Of a DNA stretch of 60,441 nucleotides, positions 32,783-45,000 are shown piece by piece (the first letter of the stretch is position 1; the number at the start of each line of letters is the position of its first letter). The notes beneath the pieces were generated by a model that was given only the letters and a program-made list of their open reading frames with translations, searched no databases and had not been told where the DNA came from. A program made the translations under genes and the position numbers. The DNA is taken from contig JANBPT010000182.1 in the NCBI GenBank assembly GCA_027575765.1, forward strand, positions 1-60,441, written 5' to 3'. This stretch comes from Tieghemiomyces parasiticus (taxonomy: Eukaryota > Kickxellomycota > Dimargaritomycetes > Dimargaritales > Dimargaritaceae).

Positions 32783-35267
32783 AGGTAAATAATGGCTGTA
32801 AGGGTAAAGCTAACATGGGGAGCCGCCGTGGGCATGGGAACAAAGCCAACAAATCAGTTGTAGTGAGCTGGGCGGGTGAAGGAGTAGGGGAGTGGAATAA
32901 ATAGGGGGAAAGTGGGTCGCGACATGGGCATTCTTGGCATTTAAATAGCCGCATGGCCTCAGGCCGGCCAGTGGACCACTCCTGGTGCACCCACCACGGG
33001 TGGCTCAAATCCAGCTCGTGGCCTTTTGACTGGCGGGGAGGGAGGGGGCTGCCAGGTGCCCACCTGCCGTTCTGGTGGCCGGCTCGATATACGCCCCCGG
33101 TTGCACCGGTGTACCCTTGCTGTGGGGCGCTCGCTGAGACCCCATCCGTTTCAATCCTGCTTCTTCTCCTTCACCCTCGCATTGTCTCCCCCTCCCGCCA
33201 CATTCTGCGATAGCCCGACAACTCCACACCGCACAAGACGCGGGTGCCCGCCGCCATGCACCAGCGAGGTCCCTGTGATTATACACAGTCGAATGCCGAA
33301 CAAATTCTATCGCCGGGGGACCAATGGCCTTCCTGAGACAATACTGCCCTCTGTCCGGTATATTTCGACGGCCGTCGCCTTCTTCATCTACGGTGTGGAT
33401 TGGGGCGCCGCCTCGCAGAGGTCCGTGGTGCCGCGGCGTTCTGTCATTCCGACCTGGCCGCATGGCTGGCAGCGGAAGGGGAGAAAGTGCTGGAGGGGGC
33501 GTGATGATGTAGCCAAGCCTTCGCCCCTAAAAACACGGATAGTTAATGACGGACCATCCGGAATTGCGGAAGCGATACCCAGACCGACCCCCAAAGCCAT
33601 AGCCCTTCAACTTCCCAGTCCGCTTGCTCGTACTTCCGTGTGCCGACGTGTGCGTGCGGCCATGCTTCGCAAGACCTTATATGCAGCCCCTGCACTACCT
33701 CCTGCTCGTCCCATCCATGCCCACGTGGTGGTCGGGAAGTCTGCCCTGCTTCAACGCCGCCCCAGTCATACAGCTTCAGATTGACCGGAGGAGCCCCCCC
33801 CGCACCCGCCATGTAGCCTTGCTTAACGTGTTGGCAATGATGGGGTACAGTGCTGGTCAGTGGGCGAAAGCACGCCAACCATATGCCGCCAATCGGGGAA
33901 GGTAAGCTAACGCCCGCCACCAGGCCACGCGGCGAGTGCAAGGTCAGGAAGGTTGCCATAGCTGCTGTGGTTGGCGGTGGGAGGTTGGGATTCGACAATC
34001 AGGCCCGTTTCCTTGACCCACCCGGCCAAATTGAGGTCGCGCTGGAAGAAACATGATCCCTTGCGAATGACTGCCATAAACACTAGTCACCCGCTTCCAT
34101 ACGAACGAACGTCGGGGAGGCGACCTCCTTATCGCATTGCGATGATGGTAAGGCGCCTGAGCGATTCAGAGGACGGTCCGCCAGAGACAAAGTGGCCTCG
34201 TGGCGTACAATCGGGCTTTGTTAAATGCATCGGGAAATAGCTAGCCACTTGGTTATCGGCCAACTTTAGGTTGCCGCTGAGAATGGGCAATTTTGCTGGG
34301 GATATGGATGTACGCGCCCCTCCCTTACGTTCGAGGCGGCTGTATCGTAATTAAAAGGGGCGGTGGGGGGGGGTGAAGTCTCCGAGGGTTGAGGTTTATG
34401 GGAACATGCAAGAAACTAGGATTAAAGAGGGGATGTATGGGTTACCGGAGGGATTGCCGGGGCTCGGGTAGCATTGCCGAGACTTCGACGTCTATCTCTT
34501 GGGTTAGCCGGTGGGCCTGGGGCTTTGGATGGTGCCAGCCAAGCTTGGTACGCAAGGTAATAGTCAGATAGATGGAGATGAGACAAACTATGAAGATAGT
34601 ATCGGGGGTGGCCTTTTTGGGACACCTAACAGTAGACGGGGGGACTATAAAAAGAAGTACGGAAATTAGTATCGGCAGGTAAAGTGTTGAGTGAGAAGAG
34701 ATCTTGGAGGTGCATAAACCAAGAGTGCTGAAGCCCAGTGGTGGTGCAAAGCGTTATGACGGAGGAGGGTGTTAAACGTCGCTTAGGGTGAGGAGGGAGG
34801 GGTGGTCGCTGTCTGGTATAGCCGAGGAGTCTAATAGTTATACTGGCTAGCCCGCCAACGCGTATCAAAGGATGCAGGGAAGTAATATTGCATCTGCAAG
34901 CGTATCACCCATCTCCATATTGGTCACCTAGCTGCCAAGCTTGCCTGGCGCATGTTCATAGGCTAGGGCCGGCCTTGGGCTAGGGGTCCCCCCCCCCAGG
35001 TGTCATCTTCCCGCAGCCCATATTCGCTGTTCTCCATGTATGCACCCTTGCAAGTCTCCTAACCCCCCCCCTCCCCACTCGCCCGCTCTAACAAGGTTAT
35101 ATATAACAAGGATTCGGGTGGCTTACCCTGCACCGCAGTACTCTCCCTTCCCGCCTTTCAACTGCATCGCGGCCGGTTTCACCGTCTCCGTCACACAGAC
35201 CGTCCAAACCCCACCTTTCCCCCCTCCCATCGTCAGCCCCGGATTGAATCCCCGTCCAATCCTCGCC
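32783..35267. other. Intergenic, ambiguous open frames on both strands
   Basis: About 2.5 kb. Between 33000 and 34100 long open frames run on both strands (plus 33026-33784, minus 33543-33998) without recognisable motifs, so neither is called. Minus-strand peptides near 34050-33905 (CFFQRDLNLAGWVKETGLIV) look protein-like, but I could not join them with good splice sites. 35040-35267 is pyrimidine-rich and is probably the leader of the dehydrogenase gene. Confidence 0.35.
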
Positions 35268-36436
35268 ATGGCGGTTACCCTCGATGACCTCGTGCACCTG
35301 GTCAAGGTCAGCCTGCTCCACTACTCTACCGCCGCAGTGGCGGTAATACTGTGTCTGTACCGCGGCTATGCCTTCCTTAGCCCTCTCCCACTATGCTTCA
35401 CCGCCGCGACCCTGGCGCTGGGGTACTGGGAGGCCCGCGCTCGCCGCCTTCTCCGCCGCCGCCAGGCCTTCCGCTGGTCCGAAGAGATTGTTCTAGTCAC
35501 CGGTGGATCAGGCGGCCTCGGCCAACAGCTGGTGCGTACCCTGGCCGTCCGGAATGCAACCGTCGCCAGCTTGGACATTTCGCCTCCGACGGATGGGCTC
35601 GGTAAGTCGCCTCCCCAGAAGACACGGGGCCGATCTGTAAATGCAAACTCGGGTTCAGGTACTCCGCATTATTCAGGCTATCAAGCCCACCAAGGCCACT
35701 CCGCGGCGCGGCTCACCCACCTGTTATATCGGATCCTTACAACCCATCCCCTGTCCGTGGCTCTGCAGGCAGCAACGTGACCCACTACACGTGTGACCTA
35801 ACCGACCCGGCCGCCGTGGAACGCACGTACCGCCAAGTCGTAGCAGAGCTGGGCGCTCCCACCGTCCTCATCAACAACGCCGGCATTGTACGGCCACGTC
35901 TGGTGGCCGAGGAAAGCCTGGATGACCTCTTAATAACCTTCCAGGTGAATTTCTTCGCCGCCGTCCAGCTCACCAAGCTCGCGCTGCCGGATATGTTGAA
36001 GGCTGGCCGCGGACACCTGGTCAATGTCTCGTCGGTGCTCGGCTACACCGCCGCCTGTCGAGTGGCCGCTTATACCTCTAGCAAAGCCGCCCTGAGCAAC
36101 TATACCGATGCCCTCCGCCAGGAAGTCCACACCAAGTACGGAGCCGGTGACATCATCCATGTTACCCTGGTGGCCCCGGGCCAGCTTGCTACCCCCCTGT
36201 TCGAAAAGGCCGAACTTGGCACTTTCCTAACTCCGATCCTAGTGCCCCACGAGTTGTCCAAGGCCATTCTCGACGCTGTGGCTTCCGAAACCGACCAGCA
36301 GGTCAAATTACCCTTCTACACCACCCTCCTTCCCTTCATGTCCGCTTTGCCCATTCCGGTCAAACAATTCTTACACCGGTTCTCGGCCGCCGACACAGCC
36401 ATGGACGGGTTCGCCAAAACAGTGGATAATATCTAA
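35268..36436 (+). CDS. Short-chain dehydrogenase/reductase, SDR16C (17beta-HSD11/RDH10-like)
   Basis: Membrane-anchored NAD(P)-dependent oxidoreductase of the classical SDR fold. Exons 35268-35601 and 35769-36436 joined over a 167-base intron (GTAAGT...CTGCAG, phase 1) give 333 residues, with the join reading DGLGSNVTHYTCDLTD. The N-terminus has hydrophobic segments (about 20-60) as in lipid-droplet/ER members of this group. The cofactor loop is TGGSGGLG, followed by NNAG (INNAGIV), the structural serine NVSSVLGY, and the catalytic YxxxK as YTSSK. The relatives are 17beta-hydroxysteroid dehydrogenase 11, DHRS3 and RDH10; the fungal substrate is not known, and a sterol, retinoid-like or fatty alcohol is a guess. 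The split by an intron right after the Rossmann beta-alpha-beta unit is ordinary. Confidence 0.9.
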
Positions 36437-37698
36437 GGAATTAGGGTGGTACGATGGAGGTCATGGATCATCCATTATGCGTCACCGGCCCTGGGTGGAC
36501 CCACTTTGGACCGACGAAGATCAGGGTGACCTGCTCGATGGACCAAATTCAGCAGCCGACATGGCCACCCCGTGACCAACGGTTTCGATTGATCCCACTT
36601 AGCGTTTCTACCCCGCGCCCGCTCATGGCCCGAATCACACTATTCCTATTTATCACGGTGAATATAGGTGATTGGGCGGGGTGTTCCCACTTTTGTGTCA
36701 CCTCCGGGGGGGAGAGAAGGAAGTGCGCACCATCAGTCTGATGGCAGACTTGCTTCAACCCCGCTCTCACCCTAGTCCATTGTAGAGCCGTGGACGTATT
36801 TCACTCGAAGAGATTTTGGTGCACTCTACACGTTAGGGGCACCAGCTGATTCTGGAGGCGCCCCTTGTCTATCCACTGGCTTTGGGCAACTGCTCCACAA
36901 TAATTAAATTGTTTTTTATAGACCAAATTCATCCCCACAGATGTATGGCTCCTTGTGGCTCTCTATCCGCGATTACAATATTTGCATTCACCTGCTCTTT
37001 TCATATAATGTATTCTTTGGGCTCGAGCTTTCCGCTTGTGCTCCTCCCGCCTTCAGCGGTGTGGTTGCGTCACCATGTACCACTTGGCTGGCCGAGCAGC
37101 GCTCGATGCGACGTTGACGCCAGTGTTCACATCCACACCCGCCAGTCGATGGCCAGTGTAACGAACACGACCGCCACCTGTGCACCCCTTGGCGCTTCTG
37201 CTCATGGACCCACCCTTTCTCCCTCTCTCTTTCCGAGCCGCAGCCCAGCTCTCCATCGTTGTTGTTTATGACTACCCTCACGACAGGGTCTCGCCGCATA
37301 TCCCTTCAAAGACATCATATTTTCCTCGATATGGCCTGATGCCTCGCCACTTAACTGTACAAAGCTGAATTGAGGGAGGGGAGCGACGAGTCTCCCCGCC
37401 CTCCACGGGCGCCCAGGTTTGATGGGACCCACGGCCATATAAGACGCTCCGCGATCGCGCCTACTGGGACCTAAATCTGATCATAGGCTATATATATATA
37501 TATATATTTTTCATGTGCATAAATATTTTGACAGCTATCCCTCCATTCAACGTTGTTGCCCACGGTCACATCTGTTGCGCTTAAATTGTGGACATTGTAT
37601 TTCCCACCGTTATCTATACCGCACTGAGACCTGACCGCCCTTGTATCCTCACCTACCCTTTACTTTCTGGGCCCCGTTCAATCGTAAAGCCAATTAAC
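36437..37698. other. Intergenic with a TA microsatellite
   Basis: No gene recognised. A (TA)9 run at 37489-37506 lies about 190 bases upstream of the next ATG. Confidence 0.45.
37489..37506. repeat. (TA)9 microsatellite
   Basis: Perfect alternating TA, in the upstream region of the small membrane protein gene. It could supply TATA-like sequence. Confidence 0.9.
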
Positions 37699-38177
37699 AT
37701 GGGCCTCTTTGATAAATTCGTACCGCAGGGTAGCAGCTCCCGTGGCCGCGGTATCATCCTGGGCATGCTGCTCTTTTTCAGCATTGCAGCATTGGTTCTT
37801 GGTATCTTTGGCATCTTCTTCCGCAATGACCGAAAATACGTATACTACATCGCATTTGGCTTCAGTTTCTGGTTCATCTTCGCCCTGACCTTCTGGTTTG
37901 TAAGTAGCCTACACGCGCCCGGCTAGTTTTCAGTACCGGCTGGCCCGGCCACCGACACTGTGGAGCGAGCCACCCCCGCCATAACTCACTCACCCGACTG
38001 ACTTTACCTCCGTAATCCCCTGCCTGCTACTTAACTTTTACCACTCAGCAATACCGTCGCCGTAACCGCCCTGTCCTTATGGCAGGGCCGATGCCGCCCC
38101 AACCAGTGAGCTATCACCCTACCTACGATGCCTACGGCCGCCCCATGGGCCCCCCGCAGCCCGCCTACCGGGTATAG
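37699..38177 (+). CDS. Small two-TM membrane protein, 109 residues
   Basis: Exons 37699-37899 and 38049-38177 joined over a 149-base intron (GTAAGT, branch-like CTTAAC, CTCAG), phase 0. The protein begins MGLFDKFVPQGSSSRGRG, has two membrane segments (about 18-40 and 47-68, the second spanning the exon join), then a basic YRRRNRP and a proline- and tyrosine-rich cytosolic-type tail ending PPQPAYRV. Both exons use GC-rich third positions less strongly than neighbours. MGxxxK/S at the start is not a standard myristoylation site because of the bulky residues after it, so none is claimed. AATAAA at 38352-38357 follows. No family recognised; the clean splice and topology make the gene likely. Confidence 0.65.
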
Positions 38178-38842
38178 TACGGCACACCACCGAGGTGGGC
38201 CCAGTACGGACGGCACTGCGTCCATACGGCGGCCAGCACGTCGCGCCTTGACATATCTGTAAACTACCCTTCTAGCACATCACAAACCGGGGCGCCAAGG
38301 GGCTGGTCGCACCTTTTTTTTTTGTTTGTTCGTCTGTTTGTTTTCTTGCCCAATAAACCTGGCTACCGTTACAAAGCTACCGAGAGAGGTAAAAACAACG
38401 GCCCGTTAAAGTAGACGTCACACCAGCGTCGTAGGGCGGTGGGTTCCCCGACATTGTGTGAGCATCGCTGAGGTCCGTCTAGGCCAACATATCGGTGCCC
38501 GGGAAAGGCGGGGACATGTACAGTTAGTCCATGTGGGCGGGTATCAGGAAACGAACGACGCTAGAATTCAGCTTGCCTAGCCAACGACCGGTTCAACGGC
38601 AGTGCAATGCAGTGGCGGGGTTGGCATTTGGTCGTGTCTACCTGGACCACGAAGCTGCAAAGCAAGAGCAGTGTACCAGGGGCATACGTTTGGCGCTGAC
38701 TACCTTCTTCAACCACCATTTGTCCACATTAGCTAAATCCTTACCCTGTCCGGGTGTGTCTCGTTCGCCGCATTTCGCACCCCGTGTGGCACAACCTAGT
38801 CCTGGTCTGTTTAGTGTCCGTGGCCTTCGTGGAGTAGACAAC
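38178..38842. other. 3' region of the small membrane protein gene and upstream of FRA10AC1
   Basis: A T-rich stretch (38315-38345) precedes AATAAA at 38352-38357, a plausible poly(A) signal. The frame of FRA10AC1 stays open upstream to 38531, so a longer N-terminus cannot be excluded. Confidence 0.45.
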
Positions 38843-39949
38843 ATGGATGCCTTCTGCCGTCCAAATCGAATTCAGCGGTCGAGCCGCACCGACCGTTCGC
38901 GTAGCCCCCGGAGCCACGAGGGAGAACGTGCACGGGATCGCCCGTCGCCCGGGGTAAGCGGTGTCAACTGGCCTCTAGCAAGCGGTTGCCTGCATGGACG
39001 GAGATTGATATTTCTGTGGCCTTAACCTGTCTCTATATCTACCCTCCCCCCTCTTCTTCCCCTTAGGACGCCCGGACCCTATCTCGGCACCACCGTACCC
39101 ACCAGCGGTTCATTGCGCCACCGGCTGGCCCTGTCAATGAGGAAACTATCCTGCGCCAGAACCACCGGTAGGTTGGTCGCAGGATGGAAGCTGCACCGCA
39201 CCACGTGATCCGGCTGTAGCACAATGCGAACAGTGTATCTGGAGTGTCAGAGCAGTTGTTCGATGGACATGTTAAACTCACATAATTATTACTGCCTTGG
39301 CCTGACCATCGCCCCTCTACCCATCTCCCCCCCTACCATCCCACCGCCGGTCGCCGGACCTCTACGCTCCGCACCCACGTTACCGCCTACAGCTTCCTAC
39401 GGGACGAGGACGAGGACCCGGCTGCTCTGCCTTGGGAGGAACGAGTGGCGCGTCGGTACTACGACCAGCTTTATCGGGAGTACTGCCTCTGCGAGCTACG
39501 TCGGTACAAGGAAGGCAAGGTAAGGTATACGGGCCGCTGGTTAAGCTACCTAGACTCTGCTACTACACTCCAGCCTGCTCGAATAATGTACTGCAAACCC
39601 TGGCGGTCCGTAATACCCACCCCTCTCTATCTGTCCGCCACTTCACACTCGCCCATCTTCGGACCAGCTGGCCATGCGTTGGCGTACGGAAGCGGAAGTG
39701 CTCAGCGGCAAGGGCGAGTCGGTGTGTGCGGCGCTGCGCTGTACGTCACAGGAGGACCTCCGCAGCTGGGAGGTACCATTTGACTACGTCGAGGCTGGGC
39801 GGCCGCAGCGAGCCCTGGTGAAGCTGCGACTATGTCCGTCGTGCTCAGTCAAACTCCACCGCGGCCGCCGGCCATCCCGAACATCCCTGCCCAGTCCCCC
39901 GCGGTACGACACCTCCGCCGGGCGTGATCCCGCTAGCACGCAACCGTAA
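38843..39949 (+). CDS. FRA10AC1: FRA10AC1 homologue, spliceosome-associated protein (four exons)
   Basis: Conserved nuclear protein linked to the catalytic spliceosome. Exons 38843-38953, 39067-39167, 39393-39519 and 39668-39949, phases 0, 2 and 0, give 206 residues. The N-terminus is serine- and arginine-rich (RSSRTDRSRSPRSH), then the family core reads ETILRQNHRF, EERVARRYYDQLYREYCLCE, RWRTEAEVLSGKG and LRSWEVPFDYVEAG, ending ALVKLRLCPSCSVKL. The expected zinc cysteines are kept as CxxxxxC and CPSC. Choosing the acceptor at 39391-39392 rebuilds NHRF across the second intron, matching the family exactly. The long C-terminal disordered tail of animal proteins is short here. Budding yeast lacks this gene. 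Identity firm; only the start is uncertain. Confidence 0.92.
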
Positions 39950-42087
39950 ACAGTTCGACTGACCCTCCGCCACAAACCTGACGACGAGGGGCCGCACGTC
40001 ATTCTCTGCGAATCTGTGTGTGTGTGCCCCTCTGGGTCATGAGGCCTGGCCTGGATGACCACGGCGCGCGCAGTCACATGCTCAACCGTGCGTAGTAACA
40101 TTTTATACTTCCACGCCCCATGCTCTTCGGTGAGTGCCACACACTTTTGCACCCCCAGCCCTCCCCCCCCCACGTTGGCCTGTAGCAAACTTTTTAATCA
40201 ATAATGGGGAATTACCTTGCTTGGCTGGCCCCCCTCAATGCTACCGAAATTGCTTTGGCAGAAGGAATGGCACCCCAGCGGTTCCAAAATAGAAGTTGGA
40301 CCAGTCGCCCCGATTGATGCTCGCTTCGGAGCCTTCGCGGTGCACACTCCCGTCCAGCCAGTCTCAGGCTACAGCGCCGACGCTGCAGCAGACCGGGCAA
40401 TCAGACCAACAGTGAACCCCCATCCCCACCCCTCCACGCCTGCTCTAGAGGAGCAGGTCAGCCTAGGGATCACCCCCACGGACCAACGACACGCACACAC
40501 ACACACGAAGACACCCACACCCGGTTTATCCGAGTCTGTCGGACAGCCCTTACTGCTGCTCCATCGCAAGCGGCAAGGCGCGGGCGGCTGCCCCAAGGAG
40601 TGCCAGCTAGAAGCAAGCCCGCCATTTCGACGCTGGCCATACCTCCAAACCGGAGCACCCAAGCGACCATGGGCCGGCTGGTGGCTTCCCCGTACCTCCC
40701 CCCTGTCCCCAGCACTTGACAGAGCTTCGCGCCCTTTCGCCAGGTTGGCAGTTTAATCACTGGATTTGATGCCTCCTCCCCGTCGATTCAGCAATGAATG
40801 GCGAGCGAGGCCGTTGGCACACTGGCGCCTCCCAGTCCGTACCTTGGGGGACGTTAGGGAGGAGTGGGAAGGGGGAGAGGAGATGGACCGGGCCAGCGGT
40901 GGCGGCGGGGTCATTGTGGGGAGGTGAGGTCGTTGTGGGGAGGCGGGCATGCAGGGGTGGGCAGGTTCCTATGTGATGGTCCCGGCATGATTGCCCGGGG
41001 GCAGTAGGGGAAAGAGGGTGGCGGAGGGCACTACGGCCAATACCATCACTGCCAGGCGTAGAGCGCGAGCCATACACTTCTCCCCCCCGCGCGGGTGGCG
41101 GTGTGGGAAACGCAGGCTGTAAATGCCGCGGGGTGTGTGGGTGGCCCTTAGGCGTGGTTGCAAGGCGACAGGCCTCCACCACCACGCACAAATCTGCCAG
41201 GCACTTGGTCAAGGAAACCAAGGGGCGCCAGTCCAACAGCGAAGCCCTGTAGATTAAGACGACCGCCAATATTGCCCTCCCGCTATTTCCAACCCTGGCT
41301 CCATCATATTACCTGCTTTTGTGGTTTTTTTTTCTTTTCTTCGCACACCGTCCCTTCCTCTGCTGAGTAGGTACAGGCCCACACTATTGGAGGCATACAG
41401 CGCATACAGCTCCCCTCCCCACGCCTCCTACCCTGCTGCCCCCCTCCGCTCTCACCAGGTATCCCTTGTGAGCCAACGTCTGGCCGTCCTTACTTAACCC
41501 CGTGCCCACGTCCAACCCCTTCCGTCATCAGCCGGTTCCTATCCTGCGCACAACCCGACCACACCCATAGCTCCGGCCGACCTGCGCTTATCCCTGGCTG
41601 CTGTGCCCATCCGCCGATGCCCCCCCTCCTCCTCCCCATTCCATCACCGCCTCCGCACAGCCCGCTGCTCTACTTGTATTCCACCGCCCACCCGCTTCCT
41701 TTCTTCGTCCGCTCTGCCCAACGCCATCAGCACCCCGAGCGCTAAGCCTGCCGTTTGTTTTTACCGGTCGCTCCGTCCAACTACTTCACTACCGCTCCAG
41801 GGCAACGCCACCCGTACAACCCGCCCGTGAACCACCGAACTACGATCGCTTGCCTCCACCTCTTACTCAACTGCTAGCATTCCCCGATTTCACCCGTCAC
41901 CATTTCTTGCTTCGTTGGCTCCCAGCCGCGGCACCGCAGTGCCGACGTAACGCTCTTTGTAGCCCCCCCCCAGTCGTCCATCGAACACGCCGCGCGGGCG
42001 CCATCTTCCACACGCGTTTGGCCTTGAATTCCCCTTCTCAGTCTCGCCTATCTATCGGTATCATCCGTCCCCGCCCGTCCGATCGCC
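39950..42087. other. Intergenic plus pyrimidine-rich leader of the giant kinase
   Basis: About 2.1 kb. No gene is recognised in 39950-41280, although minus-strand frames at 40757-41269 are open. A short (CA)n run lies near 40490-40503. From about 41400 to 42087 the plus strand is strongly C/T-rich, matching the leader type seen ahead of the other AGC kinase. Confidence 0.4.
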
Positions 42088-45000
42088 ATGGACCCACCGG
42101 CCACCCCGCCGCAGTCCTCGTCGTCCTCACCCCCGCAGCGGTCGGCCGGCCCCGGCAGTGTACCAACCCATCGCAGCCCATACCCGCCGTTCCCCAGTCC
42201 CGTGGCCAACGCCTCTACCTCGTCCTCCCCGGGCATTCTGCGACGCCAATCCCTACAACCCGTCGTCATCGGCCCCCCGTTAGCCTCGCCCACCGCCTTC
42301 CGGGCCCCGCTCTCGCCGCTGGGCTGGCCCGGTAAACCCTTGCTGCGCCAAATGTCCGCCGACGCCGCTACTCCCATCCCGTCTCCCGTTCGCTCTGATA
42401 CTCCGCAATCCCTCCTGCGCCGCGACAACCGTCCGCGTCCCACGGCGGCGGTGTCGGGTAAGTCCCCCGCGGAGAACGTGCGGCTCTCCCCGTTCCAGGT
42501 TGTCTACCCGCATTCGCGGCCGCCCCCGCCCACCGAGCGCAGCTACAGTCTGGACGAGGATCGACCCACCGCCCGCAACGGCGCACCCTTTCACGGTCCC
42601 CGCGAACATCTCCGGCCGGTACGCAGCTTCCTCAAGACCCTCAAATCATCCTTGCAAATCAACCCCGCCCACCGCCGCCCGGGCTCCTCCCGGTCCTCCT
42701 CCTCCAACACACCGCAGAGTCCTTTGGTTCCCTTCCCACCTAAAAACGGCTTCGCCCCGCCTTCCCCCTCGACTGCCCACACCAACCTGACCCGCAGGGC
42801 CCACTCGCGGACGGCTTCATCCGCCAAGTCCTCGGTCCACTCGCTCCCGCAGGCAATTTCGGACCGCTCATCCGTGGACACCGGCCGCCACCCGCCACTC
42901 TCAGCCCTGCCTCGTACCCATCCGCCGCGCCCCCCCTCCCCAGTCGACCCCCGCCGGCGAAGCCAGGGTGAGGCCGCTGCCCGAGAGCGCAGCCACACCA
43001 TGTCGCCCGACCCGAACAATTCCTACTTCCCCCCGTGGGCGACCACGCGCCTGAGTCGACCCACGTCCGCCCATCCAGAACCCAGCGGTGAAGCCCGGGG
43101 CACGGTGGCCTTCCACTCCGCCCCCGCTACTGGTAAACCTGCCTCGGCCCTTCGGCCCCTATCGGTGATCCAGCCGAAGGAGCAGCTCAAGCAGCAACGT
43201 AAACGCATGTCGCTGCAGCCAGCCCTGGCCGCTGCCGCCGCCGCTGCCGGCAGTGGTGACGCCCCGCCTCGCGATCTGGCTTCCAGTCTCGATACGGCCT
43301 CACTCACCACCGGCTCTTGGGCCCCGCCCGGTGATCACGCCCGCAACCGCGCCCAACGCAACCTGGAAATCAGCACCGAGCTAGTCGATCCGCACCTGGT
43401 GCTCTGTCGCATCTGCGAGACCCATGTGCCCCGCCAGGACTTGGAAATGCACTCCGAGCACTGCGCCATAACCCAGGAGTACCAGTTCCACTTGCACGCC
43501 TGCAACCGCAAGTTACGCCGCTTCCTGGCCGCCGCGGAAGCCCGCCACGCCGACTTGGTCCACGCCCGCCGCCCGGATCCCCCGGCCCAACACGCCATCG
43601 CCCTCGTGGCCCACGTGGCCGAACGCCTACTCCGGATCGACGGCAGTCCCTTGCACTATGCAGTGCGCAAGTTTCGCAAGTACGACGCCGAACTGGGCGC
43701 CCTGGTCGCGCCCAGCGCGGGGACCCCGGACCCTGAAACCCTCTTCCTGGCCCACCGCGTGCTGGGCCTCCTGCGGGAAAAGCAGGCCTCGCTGGACGCC
43801 TACGACCTGCGTCTGCGTACCTGGTCGTCACCCTCGTCGAGCGGCGTACATAGTCCGGCCAGCCCGTCACACTTGACCCTCCCACCCGGCCGTAAACACC
43901 CGCTGGCGCCTTCCACCCCGGCTGCCCCACCGCCGTCTGCCGCCTGCCCATCATCGGCCCAGCCCAGTAGCTCCCAGACCAACTCGCACACCAACTCTAC
44001 CCGCGCCACCCATCCGCCCAGCTCCGCCTCACTGTCCAGCGGTGGTCCTGGGGCCTGGCTCAAACGCCGCAAGACCGGCAACGGTACCGACTCGTCCCAC
44101 TTTTCTGAATCCAGCCCAGCCGCCACCGGTGACTCTCCCCCGCTCCACAGTCCCGATGCCGCGCCCGGGCCCCGCTCCTCACGCGCCCACCAGTCGTCCT
44201 TCTCAGCCGGCAGTACCGGATCCAGTAAGGTCATGTCGCTCTTTGCGGCCATGTTCAGGAGCGGGTTCCGCAAGACATCCAATCCGGGCTCCACCATGGC
44301 CCCGCCGCCACCAACCGCCCTGCACCCAGCGGTACCCACGGTCAACTCGCCCGCCGTTCCGACGCTCCCTACCAGCCCCACCCTGCAGCACTACAATCTG
44401 GGCGGCACTTCTACCCTACCCCCACCACCAGCCCTGCCCCCTCCACCCCCGACGGCCGGGCCGCTGCACCTACCCAGCATCCGCGACTTTGAACTGCTCA
44501 AGCAGATATCGCGGGGCGCCTTCGGTAAGGTCTACCTTTGCCGCAAGAAGACCACCGGCGACCTGTTCGCTATCAAGATGCTCAAGAAGGCCGACATGAT
44601 CCGCAAAAATATGGTGGCCCAGGCCCTCACCGAGCGTAAGGTCCTTTCGTTGATGCGAACCCCCTACGTTGTGAAGCTCTATTACGCCTTCCACTCCACC
44701 GAGTACCTGTATCTGGTGATGGAGTATTTAATCGGCGGGGATTTAGGTTCCTTGGTACAGGGCATGGGCGGGTTCGCCCCAGCCATGGCCCGCTTTTATG
44801 CTGCCGAGACCGCTCTGGCCCTACATTATCTCCACACCAATGGCATCATCCACCGTGACCTGAAACCCGACAACATTCTGATCGACGGCCGGGGTCACGT
44901 CAAGCTCACCGATTTTGGGCTGTCTCAGATCCGGGTGAAGGGCGCCGACCCGCGGCTGCTGGCCGCCCCCACCGCCGGTCGTGCCTACGAGGCTGGGAAC

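Noticed and set aside
33026..33998. Long open frames on both strands (plus 33026-33784, minus 33543-33998)
   Set aside because: They overlap each other, have no recognisable motif, and neither has a better start or codon pattern; a real gene here cannot be excluded.
33905..34330. Protein-like peptides on the minus strand (CFFQRDLNLAGWVKETGLIV and neighbours)
   Set aside because: I could not connect them with good donors and acceptors, and no family was recognised.
40757..41269. 170-codon minus-strand frame with a short signal-like start inside
   Set aside because: Low-complexity proline/histidine content, no motif, and no reliable splice to extend the signal-like peptide.
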